Shown piece by piece: positions 34,901-46,900 of a stretch of DNA of 64,000 nt. The notes below the pieces were generated by a model. That model was given only the letters and a program-made list of their open reading frames with translations, did no database searches and had not been told where the DNA came from. The stretch spans positions 310,001 through 374,000 of the forward strand of contig CM114271.1 of the NCBI GenBank assembly GCA_050084515.1. Reading direction: 5' to 3'. Source of the DNA: Blasia pusilla (lineage: Eukaryota > Marchantiophyta > Marchantiopsida > Blasiales). The first letter of the stretch is position 1; each line of letters starts with the position of its first letter. The position numbers were made by a program, and so were the translations under genes.

Positions 34901-37900
34901 TTGGAGAAATGTGATCAGATTCTTAACAGCATGGATCTCCATTGGTACCTCCCCAAACTCAGCCAATAGAATGTCGTGGGGAGTGGTTTTCCTAATGCCC
35001 AGACTCTGACGCATGAAGAGTTTCTGGGGGGCCTCAAGGCCCTGGGGCCAAGCCTTGGAGCTGGGGCCCCACACTTCAGATGCATAGAGTGTGGCTGGGA
35101 TCACCAGAGCTTTGGAGAGATGGAGTTTCTGTGGAATATGCCAGAGTTCCATTCTTCTGCAATTGGATTGTAGCAGGTGTAGACCCCTCAAGCCTGCATT
35201 GATCTTGTTACGACTCCCATTAGCTCTCCATTGGTTGTTGGGTTTGAGTTGCACCCCCAGGTATATGTACTCACCCACAATCTCAAAGATCTCCCTTCTC
35301 ATTCCCTGGCTGAAGGTGAAAGTGTGTGACCGCTGCGCCGTAGGGAGCTGTGATCCAAAGATGATTATCTTCGTTTTCAGCAAGTTGACTTCCATGCCCG
35401 ATTTGTTGCAGAAGCTTGAAAGTGCATTCAGGTAAAGTTGGAGCCCATGTGCTGTTCTAGACATCAGAACTATATCATCTGCATACAGGAGCAGGGGGAT
35501 GAGGCAGTGTGCTAGCTCTGGTGGATCTCCATTCACTCCAGAAAGCACCTCTTCAAGTTCGTCAATGTAGAGCCCAAACAATGTAGGTGAGAGGGGGCAT
35601 CCTTGTTTGATTCGGTGTTGGAATAAAAGAAAAACAGGAGTAAACAAATACTGACTTTGATTACAGAGCTAATTTGTTTCTCCAGGCTCCAAGAAGTTAC
35701 AGCAGATTACAGATACATGGAATAGCTTCACAGACATGTTTGGTAACACTATCGCCTTCTTTCATCTTAAGAGTCTGCAATTCATCTTGCACATACATTT
35801 TTGTGACAGCGTCCTGGGCTTGGTATAAAGAATCTAATTTCGTCCAGGCTTCCGCTGCATAAAAGAAAAACAGGAGTAAACAAATACTGACTTTGATTAC
35901 AGAGCTAATTTGTTTCTCCAAGCTCCAAGAAGTTACAGCAGATTACACATACATGGAATAGCTTCATAGAGGTCAAATAAGAAAAGGAAACTCTGTACTT
36001 ACAAAAACATGAGAGAGATCTGATTGATCTACTACTCATAAACTTCCTCCCTATAGGAAGAAGAGACTCTCTACACTGTGGATGCCTTTTCAGGCAGCAC
36101 ACTATCTCCTCCAGCAGCAGGTCCTCCAAAACATCAACTCCTTCTATCACAATAGGTCAGGCACCCAAGCTGAGGGGCAGCAATCATGAAGTTCGCAGGT
36201 CTAGGAGCTTGGAAAGTAGAGAAGGGAATAAGAGTGCTCTGGTAAGCCTCTTGCTCTTATAGGATAGCCCCTGGCTATCTTAAACCCTAAAAGTCTTTAA
36301 CTAAGGCTAAAGGAGGCTATTATGAAACCCTAAAGGTTTTTAACTAAGACTAAAAGGGCTATTGCGAAAACCTAAAGGTCTAGTTAATAAACCTAAAAAT
36401 AGAATTTTACCTATAGATAGAAAAAGTAACTTTTCATAGTAAAAACAGATTTTTTTGTTCCTGATCTTACAGTTGCAATTTCAACACTCCCACTCAACAT
36501 GAGTTCAGGTGTATTCCAATTAACTCCATGCACCTTAGGTGTTTAACCTTGGTGAGAGATTTTGTGAACACGTCAGCTGCCATGTCCTGTGTTGCACAGT
36601 GTTCTAATTCAATTTCCACTCCAACCTTTTCCCGTATAAATTGATGTTGTATATCAATGTGCTTTGTCGTCGCATGGTGTATCGGATTCTTGGTTAGATC
36701 AATACTGCCCCGATAAATAGCATACACTTTTGTAGGTCTTGCTTGATGGCATCCAAAACCATCAAGGAGGCGTCTAAGCCATATTGCCTCCTTGGCAGCA
36801 TGTGTTAGGGCCATGTATTCTGCTTCACATGTGGAAAGTGCTACGGTGGATTGTCTCTTGCTGCTCCAACTAATAGCTCCTCCACACAGCAAGTAGCAAT
36901 ATGCAGAAGTAGATTGTCTATTGTCTAGATCTCCTGCCCAATCAGCGTCACGGTAACCAATTAGATCTACTTCTGCCTCTTGGATATATGTGAGGCAGAA
37001 GTTGTGAGTGCCTTTCAGGTATCTCATCACACGCTTGACAGCTTGCCAATGTTGCAAGCCAGGGTTGTGCATGAACCTGCTCAAAACTCCCACTGTGTAT
37101 GCAAGGTCTGGCCTTGTGGCAACCATTGCATACATAATGCAGCCCACTGCATTCTGATATTGTATGTTAGCCATATCATTCATCTCCAATTCAGTTTGAG
37201 GACACATTTCCTTGGTAAGCTTGATTCCTACCTCCATGGGTGTCCCTACTGGATTACAATCACCCATAGAAAAACGATTGATGACATTCTTCACATATTT
37301 GGTTTGGCTCATCTTGATCCAACCAACATCTTTATTTCTAGTGATTTGTATTCAGAGTAAATAATTTACTTCTCCTAGATCAACCATTTCAAAAGCTTCA
37401 CTCAGTCCACGCTTCAGCCTGTGCATAGTTTTCAGGTCTTCACAGAGGAGTAACAAATCATCTACATACAGTGCTATGTGAACCACAATATTCAACAAGT
37501 GATAAACACTAGGATCTGCCCTATTCTTGTGAAAACCCAACTTCTGAAAATAACCGTCAATTTTCTCATACCAGAGTCTTGACGCTTGCTTGAGTCCATA
37601 TAAGGCTTTCTTCAGCAACCATACCTTGTCTCCATCCTTGAAACCTTCTGGTTGTTGCATGTAAATCTCCTCATGCAATTCTCCATGGAGGAAGGCGGTT
37701 TTTACATCCATTTGATGTATCTCCCAATTATGCTTTGCCGCTAATGCTAGCAAGCTTCTTATGGAAGTAAATTTTGCTACAGGATCAAAAGTTTCTGCAT
37801 GGTCAAGTCCTTCAATCTGACTGTAGCCTTTAGCAACTAGTCGAGATTTATACTTGAACACCTCATTCTTAGGTCCTCTTTTCACTTTGAAGACCCACTT

Positions 37901-40900
37901 GCAACCGATTGCCTTCCTCATGGGGGGCAAATTCACCAACTCAAAAGTCTGATTGCTTTGGAGCGATCCCATCTCTTCATGCACCGCTTGCTCCCACTGG
38001 ATGGCATCATCTCTAGTGAGAGCTTCTTCAAGACTTAGCGGTTCATCAGCCTCTAACATTCCTGATGTACAACCTGCATTATAAAGGGCTTGGTAACACA
38101 CTTCAGCCAGATGCGATTCCTCTGTGAATCTTTCTTCTTGCTGGTCAGTCTCACCTTTTCCAAGACTTATCCCAAGTCGAATTGGAATTTTGGATGTCCT
38201 TGTTGATTTTCGAACTGGAGGTTGTTGCTCTGTGCCTGTAAGATAACTATCGGTACTCTCTAATGGTACTTCTGATGTTTCTACATCAGGCTTTCTCCTT
38301 ACGTAAAATCTGGTTGGAGATGATCTCCTTGGAGATTTATCAACCTCATCATCATTTTCTTCATCCTTGATATCTTTAAAGAATGTCAACTCCTTTTCAA
38401 AACTGACTTCTGCAGTGCTAGTAATGCTGCTACCAAGATCTTTCTCATTGAAATAGACATCCCTACTTCTGATTGCTTTCTTAGTGCTTGGATTGAAGAG
38501 TCTGTACCCTTTACATCCAGGTTCATACCCTAAGAATATGCATTTCTCCGATTTGGAGTCTAGCCTTGTTCTTTTCTCCTTTGGAATCAAAGCATAAGCA
38601 CAACACCCGAAAACTTTCAGGTGAGAGAGATCTGGTTTCTTACCACTCCATGCTTCCTCTGGTGTCAAGTTGTCCAATGCTGTTGAAGGACTCAAATTCT
38701 TCAAGTAGTTGGCAGTAGTTAGGCTTCTCCCAAAATTCTCGACCAAGGTTTGCTGTGGAGAGCATGGACCTGGTTCTTTCAACCAATGTCCTATTCAATC
38801 TTTCAGCTGCTCCATTCTGCTCTGGACTGCTCCTTGCAGTAACTTGACTCTTGATTCCCTTTTGAGATAAGAAATCTTTGAACTGTTTGTTGATGTATTC
38901 TCCACCTCCATCAGTTCTAAGCACTTTCACTTTCAGGCCAAGCTTATTCTCAACCTCATTGACAAAGTGCTGAAATCTGTACAAGAATTCATCCTTTGTC
39001 TTCATCAAGTAGACAAACGTCCTTCTTGACTTGTCATCAGTGAAAGAAACAAAGTATTTTGCACCTCCGTGAGATGCTACTTTCATTGGTCCACACACAT
39101 CAGAGTGGATGAGCTCAAGCTTTTCTCCTACTCTAGTTTTGGACTTCTTAGGTATAGAAGTTCTACTCTGTTTCCCTTCTATACAACCTTCACAAAAGAA
39201 TTCTGAACTATCAGGTTGTAAATGGAATCCAACAACCATCTTCTGGAGTTTCCTCATATTCTGAATTCCCAGATGTGCTAGTCGCCTATGCCAAATGTCT
39301 AAAGAATTTTCTTCAGATCCAATGTTGGCTGATTCTTCATCAACATCTGTTGTATGAAGTTTATAAAGCTGATTGTTCACAATCGAAGCTTTTCCGATTT
39401 CAGTTGTATCATGATAAAAAATAATGCAATGATCATCTGTTAACAACACTTTGAAACCCTCACTTGCTAAGACTTTCACAGAGATCAGATTTTTTCCTAT
39501 CTCAGGAATATAAAGGACATTTTTGAGAAGTAATTCTCTACAACCTTTCAGATTTAGATGAACTTCACCTTTGGAAGAAGTTTCCAGCTTGTGATTGCTT
39601 GCCACTGTTACATTGCGTGTAGAGATTTTCTGAATGTTGCTAAAACAACTTCTCTTACCGCACATGTGAGATGTTGCTCCACTATCAATGTACCAAGCAT
39701 CCCCAGAACTTGATTCGAATGGTACATCACCTTCCAAAGTCATGAATAGTTGATCATCATCGCTATCTTCAACCACATGAGCTTTCTCGGAAGTGTTGAA
39801 CTTTCCCAAGCTTTTCTTCTTGCCTTTCAGGCCTCTCACCTTTTTCCAACAGACCTGTTCTGTATGGTTCAGCATGTTGCAATATTTGCACTTGAGCTTC
39901 TTCTTGCCCTTTTCATTGTACCCTCTCTTACCAACCTTGGTAGCAAGAGCGATCTCATCAGATACATTGTTCCTACCAGCATGCTTCGATTCTTCATTGA
40001 TGAGTTGTCCGTTGACATACTCCCAGGTAAGTTTCTTTTTCTCTTGAGCTTCCAGCACAGTACTCACAGTCTCAAAACTCTTAGAGAGAGTGCTGAGGAG
40101 TAGACCTACTTGGAAAAAATCGTCTACTTTGAGACTTCCTTCGATGAGAGTAGAAATCATCCCTTTCACCCTCGCCACATGAGAAGCAACAGGCTCAGAT
40201 TCGTCCTGGCGCAAGTTCACAAGGTTCCGAAGGACACTAAAGATGTGTCTTACAGATTCAGTTTGTAAGCCTTCTTTCACAGTCTCCCACATGGCATGAG
40301 CATTTGGTTTGTCACGGGCCATCTCTATAGCAGAGTCTCCCATGTTCATAACCAATGCAGCCATTGCCTTATTGTTGGATTTGATCCATTCTGCATCCAA
40401 CAGTTGCATTGCTGTTGGTGCACATTGGACCACTTCCCAACAATCCTTATGACAACAAAGGATCTTCATTTCAAAAGACCACTTTCTCCAATTAGTAGCG
40501 TCTAATTTCTTGCTAAGCCCAGTGATCCATATCACTTCGTGGGCCCATAACCTAAAAGAAAGCCAGGAGTAAACAAATACTGACTTTGATTACAGAGCTA
40601 ATTTGTTTCTCCAGGCTCCAAGACGTTACAGCAGATTACAGATACATGGAATAGCTTCACAGACGTCAAATAAGAAAAGGAAACTCTGTGAGAGTATGAT
40701 TGACCAGCAGAAGTATCTCCTTGTACAAAGTCAGAGCTAGCATCAGCTAGACCATCCATGATTTCAGCTTGTACACAATCAGCAAATCAGTTCCTATCTC
40801 TATTGCCAAATCAGAGCCCTACCATGATGTGACTCTTCTTACTATCTAAGAGATACTAAGAAGGATTCTACTCAGCCACACCTTGCACTCACAATACAGG

Positions 40901-43900
40901 TCCTCACATGTCACCAGCTCAGAGATCAGACATGGCTCACCATTGAGCACAAACAATCTCCATCAGCATACTAGGCAAAACAACCTGCCTTCCAGTGAGG
41001 CTCTAGCAAGCACAGCAATTAGTCTCAATCTCCTCTTCCTACTCTCTGATCACTCTGCAGCAGGACCAAGAGCCTCAGGAGTCCTCACCAAAACTGTGCA
41101 TGCTGTAGAATTGGCTTCTGCTCTCTAAACAGAGACATTATATACATCAGGGTGAGCACTTCTGGCCCTTAGATCTTCTTGAACAGATCCATACCCTAAA
41201 TAACAGATGGTGGCTAACCCTAACTCGAGAATTGCCCTAATTCAAGGTTACCCTAAAAGATAGAGGAACTCTAAGTTATCTCTAGCTAACTAAATTAGTA
41301 TCCAACTAAGTTAGTATCTGACTAACTATTTTTAGAGCATGACTAAACTAGATATTAACAAATTTCAACACTCTGTACTTACAAAAACATGAGAGAGATC
41401 TGATTGATCTACTACTCATAAACTTCCTCCCTATAGGAAGAAGAGACTCTCTACACTATTGATGCCTTTTCAAGCAGCACACTATCTCCTCCAGCAGCAG
41501 GTCCTCCAAAACATCAACTCCTTCTATCACAATAGGTCAGGCACCCAAGCTGAGGGGCAGCAATACTGAAGTTCGCAGGTCCAGGAGCTGGGGAAAGTAG
41601 AGAAGAGAATAAGAGTGCGCTGGTAAGCCTCTTGCTCTTATAGGATAGCCCCTGGCTATCTTAAACCCTAAAAGTCTTTAACTAAGGCTAAAGGAGGCTA
41701 TTATGAAACCCTAAAGGTTTTTAACTAAGACTAAAAGGCTATTGCGAAAACCTAAAGGTCTAGTTAATTAACCTAAAAATAGAATTTTACCTATAGATAG
41801 AAAAAGTAACTTTTCATAGTAAAAACAGATTTTTTTGCTCCTGATCTTACAGTTGCAATTTCAACATGGAAGATAAAGTTTCAGATCTGCCCCTCTTAGT
41901 GGCAATCTGTGCAAACACCTGAGCATATAAGACCTTGATCGCTGTAAGTTGTTGTGGTGGGACACCCAACTCTTCAAGTCGTTTCCAAAGGAGAGCCCTT
42001 GGGACTGTGTCAAAGGCCTTCTTGAAGTCTACAAAACAGCAGAACAATTTACCGGGCTTGTGACCAATTCTCGACTTGGAAGTTTCTTCAATAAGTACCC
42101 GGAGTTTGAGAAGGTGATCCAGGGTGCTATGTGAGTGTCGGAAACCTGCTTGTCCTCTGGCTCGCACCTTCTTTTCTTCAGCCCAGTCGCTGATTTTCCT
42201 TTTCAGCAGTAGCCCATACAACTTGGCCATGAGGGAGCTCACCATGATCGTTCTGTAGTTGGATGGTATCATTGGGTCTCCAGCCTTGAAGAGTGGGTAG
42301 ATCGTATTCATTTGCCATTCTGGTGGGAAGCCTTGTTGAACTGCAGTTTTGAACATTCTGGTGAGGGTTGGGCCAATTGCCTCACTTGCGAATTTGAACA
42401 TTTGAGCCTGGCACCCCAGGCCATCCTCTGGTTTGTTATGTAGCCTTTTGATTCCTGATGTAACATCGGCAATGGTGAAGAGGTCCGGTAGATCCTGAAG
42501 CCCATTCGGCCAGGGGTCGGTGGGAGCGGCAGTGTTGGAGTGGTAAAGTTGGGTACCATATGTGGTCCAGATCTGTAGATCCTGGAGTGGAATGATGTTC
42601 TGTCTATTCCTGAGTATTCTCCAGAATTTGGCCGATTGGTATTTCATCTGTTGTGTGAACTCTGTGATCCTGATGGCAATGTATTTGTGTTTCTTCCTAC
42701 GTACCAATCGTTTGTAAGTTTTCTGCAACAATCGAGTGTGTGGAGAGTGTGGATCCTCCCTCAGCCGGTGATTCAGCTCCCTGCGGGCCACTTTGCAGTC
42801 CTTGTCAAACCAGGGTTGGGAGATCTAATGTGTTTGCCTCCAGACAGTTGGAAAGGTAGGACTTTTCTGCAACATTGATGTAGGATGTCGCTGAACTCAG
42901 TCGTATTCACTGTGGGTGAGCACTCTGTAAGAGCCTTGTTGACGAGTGTGATGAGTTCATCTTTCTTTTCCTGAAGGAAAGTGTATCGACACTTGGTCGG
43001 CAGGGTTAATTTTTCTGCAGCCTCTGGGATGGTTTTGGAGACCATGATGACAAAGTAGAGTGGTTCATGATCAGATTCTAGAACGGGTGTGACCTGCACA
43101 TTGGCAACCAGATGTGGTAGTTGATGTACTTCCCCAATCAGGTAGTCAACCACTGATGTCGAGGTTTCTCTGTTGGAGTCAGAGTGTCCAATGGAAGTGC
43201 GACCTCCTGACTGTGGCCACATAGCCATGCCATTGGCGAGTACCAAACAATGTGTTGAGCAAAGTTGGAGAAGTTTCTCTCCATTGGCTGTTTTTTCCTT
43301 GTCCACTGAGTTGCGCTGCATGTGTGGAAAGAATACTTCTCTGAGAGACCCATCAGCCGACTGAGTATCAATCCCTTCCACGTTGGTGTTGTTTGACATG
43401 TAGATTGGAGCTTGAGTGTTGGCCGTTCTCCCGTTGAAATCTCCTACTAGGAGGATATTTCCCCTGTGCATGTGGTGCTCAATGGATGTAGAGAGAGCCT
43501 CATACGGGAACTCTCTTTTGAGCACCGTGGGACTGAAGTAGCAAACAGCAATGAGGAGATCTTTCGGTAACCCCACTTCTTTGTTGACCTTGATCCAGAG
43601 GAAGTGTTTCTCCTCATCAATGTTGGCTATGGAGACAAAAGGTTGTAACCATGGTGCTACCAAGCATGCCAGGCCCCTGTGTCGTTTGCTTTTGCTGTTG
43701 GTGAGTGGGTTGTGCGTAGCAAAAACCTGGAAGTCCTCTGTGTTGGGAATGCGGTTGGAGTCATGTTCATGTGTTTCAGCAAAAAAGATAAGGTCCAGTT
43801 TTGTGCCCAGATATGTAATGCCATTGCCTCTGGACCAGAATGGTCCTCCACAATTGTGAAAAACTGCCTGAATGGATGGGTTGGTAATATCCTTCCCATC

Positions 43901-46900
43901 CTCCATTCCCTATAGGGAGGTCTTGTCATGTAGGTTTGTCACCTCCAAGTCCTGATTCCGAGTTGTAGAATTGCTAATTCCCTGGTTGGAATCCGAGTTT
44001 TCGCTCATTGCCCCTCCTGTTTGTCGTGTTGGTGCGGCATTTTTGTTTCTCCTAAGTACTGGTGTCTTGGCCTTTCCTTCCCTGAGTTCACTCCAAAGAC
44101 CGTTGTTGCGGGCAGCCAGAACCTTCTCCCTTTCAATAGGGAGTGCTGCTCTTTGCTTGGTTGTCAGATCTGGGAAGATACGGATAGCAGATCCTTTCAG
44201 GACTGCTTTACTGCGGAGGATGGCCAACCTCGTTTCCATCGCTGGTCCCCGTTGTGAGGGATCAAATTGTACCAACATTGGTGCTGGTTGGTCCCCTGTT
44301 CCTTTCCCAAGTCTGATCCCTGTGAAGGTTGATTGTTGGTGTGACCCCGAGAGTTGTGAAGACCTTCTCTTGCAAAACTGAATTACAGTCTTCTTCCTTG
44401 GAAAAGTGCAGTCCCATGATAACTAAATTGAGTTCTCTGGTTTTCCTATCCTGGATTTCTAGGACCCTATCTGCTTCCTCTTTTGCTACCTCTTTGGCTA
44501 CCTGTGTTGCAACCTCCGTGATTTGTGTTGTGGTTGTGTGCTTGCCCACTACTTCAGTCCAGGTTCTAACAGGATTTGCAGGGCTGTTCCCAGTTCCACG
44601 GTACTCTTGCATTGTTTTCCCACGATGAGTGTTATCCTCTTTAAAGCAGGCAGCTAAGTCCTTCTTCAATTGCATGTTTTCAGCCCTCAAAGCGACCAGC
44701 TCCTATTTTGAAATATACTCTCTCGCTCAGTGTGACAAGGAACGACTCCAGGCAGCTGTCACACATTCAACAGAGGTTATACCATATCTGGAAGTGGCAT
44801 CCATCACCAGACGGTTCTCTGAGCTAGAAGGAAAATGGGAAAGCTTTCAGGCCAACCAGATGTTGGCATGGAATACAATGATGCAGGCAGCAAAAGAAGA
44901 GCAGGGCAGATGGATGTCCAGCAAGGAATCGAACCTCCTCGAATGGACGGCTCAGAAGACAACTCTGGAATTAGAGCTGGTCGCTTTGAGGGCTGAAAAC
45001 ATGCAATTGAAGAAGGACTTAGCTGCCTGCTTCAAAGAGGATAACACTCAGCTTGGGAAAGGAATGCAAGAGTACCGTGTAACTGGGAACAGCCCTGCAA
45101 ATCCTGTTAGAACCTGGACTGAAGTAGTGGGCAAGCACAATAGGACCAGGTCGCTTGGTAACAACAAATTACTATTTATATTGGTAAAACAAAAAGTTAC
45201 TGTTGTAACTCTATAAGTTACCATTCACTATAGCAAACTCCAAGTTACTATGTTTTTTCAACAAAGCAACTGGCAAGTTCAGGTAGGTCTCCATTCACCT
45301 CAGAAAGCACCTCCTCTAGTTAAACAATGTAAAGCCCAAATAATGTAGGAGACAGTGGGGAGCCATGTTTGCCTCCACTGCTGGATGAGAGAGTATTCTT
45401 TTGGTGATCTTTGCCAACACCTTTGCTTATGACACTGTAGTTGCAGTGATTGTGACATGGGAAACTGCATCTTTTTTGGACGTTTCTTTAAGAGTACCCT
45501 TGGTATGGTGTCAAATACTTATTTCAAGCCAACAAAGCAACAGATTAGTTTTTTAGATTTAGAAAGAGTCATAGTGTTGGAGGTCTCTTCAATGAGTACC
45601 CTCAGTGTCAGCAGGTGATCAAGAGTGCTACATGATTGCTGGAAGCCGGCGCGTCCTTGAGCCGGAGCATTAATCTTGTCTGCCCAGTCAGTCAACTTTC
45701 TCTCCAACAATATTCAATACAATTTGGCCATGAGTGAACCCACCATAATAGTTCTATAGTTGGAGGCTGCCATCGGGTCCCTACCTTGAAGAATGGGTGA
45801 ATGGTATTAATCTACCATTTAAGTGGGAATTCTTGGCTAGTGACAGTATTGAACGTAGTTGCGATTGTGCCAATAGCCTCATTTGCCATTTTGAACATCT
45901 GAGCTTGACGTTATAGCTCATCTTCAGTTTTATTGTGTAGCTTGTGGATGCCTGATTTGACTTCCCCGAGGGTGAACAGGTCTAGTAGATCCCTGTGCCC
46001 ATCCTGCCATGAATTGGTAGCATGGCGGTGTCATCTCCATGGGGGTGTCATCTCACTCAGGTTAGCACTACTAGACACTTTGCATCACAAGACTCACTGA
46101 ACCCCTCAGGTCAGCAGACCTCTCAGTCTGTAAGCAGAAGCACACTGAACTACTGAGGTCAGAAGCACAATCCACTCAGGTAACCAAAGCACACTCAGTG
46201 CTGCTCAATCAGCTCCTCTGCTCAGAGAGTTGTGTACCAGGGCACCCTCAAGGGGTTATATACAGCCAAGAGAATGAGTTTCTAGGTTTTAGGGTTTTAG
46301 GGTTAGGGCCTGCTGCCCATAGTAATTCTCAGAATTACTGAGGTAAATCTAGAGTAACAAGAAATTACTATTTACTGTGGTAAAACACTAAGTTACTATA
46401 GTAATTCTATCAGTTACTTTTCACTGTAGTAAACTCCAAGTTACTATGTTTTTACAAGAAGTTCCATCACAGGGTAGTCAGCCTGGAACTATCTAACCTG
46501 CATGTGTATAGAATATTAATTACGGTGCCTAAAGATTCATAATGACTGCTGAATTTTTGTGAAGTTGATGGGATGAGAGTTTTATTGGAAGGAAGGAAAA
46601 AGGAAGAAAGAAAGATGACGGCGTAACTCATGTCCATTGCATTAAATGGTTCTGTTTTTCTAGTCTGTCTGTGCTACTGTAGGTTGATCTTCAGCAGGTT
46701 TAGCTCACATGAATGACTTTTGCTTTTGGACTGCATGTGGGTAGCTGAGGATTCCAAAAACAACAGGAGCAATGAAGGGGACATGAAGTTGGAAAAGAAG
46801 ACATCCAGAATACGAACAATAAGCAATTTGTTTTTCAGGTCAGATGCAGAACAGAATGAAGCATATCAAGATGTATGGTGTGAAGACAGGGATGAAGCAG

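Larger units (their letters stand above)
35624..41866 (-). mobile_element. Ty1/copia retrotransposon M1, inserted in a LINE and carrying a chimeric 3' LTR
   Basis: It is flanked by the perfect target duplication TGGAA (35619-35623, 41867-41871) inside the LINE RT. The 5' LTR (40553-41866) contains a younger solo LTR. The 3' LTR side (35624-36486) consists of a full LTR (35860-36486) plus an extra 126-nt piece of P1 gag and a duplicated 112-nt LTR tail. The candidate primer-binding site GGTTATGGGCCCAC (40552-40539, minus) matches the anticodon stem-loop of plant initiator tRNA-Met, not its 3' end. Coding is broken at only two places, so M1 looks younger than most elements here. Confidence 0.94.

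Noticed and set aside
35734-35859. An independent copia gag gene on the minus strand
   Set aside because: It is only 126 nt, identical to P1, and bounded by LTR sequence on both sides; it is a transduced fragment.
46284-46308. Telomere-like TTTAGGG repeats
   Set aside because: There are only two to three imperfect units inside an LTR-like repeat, too few for an interstitial telomere array.
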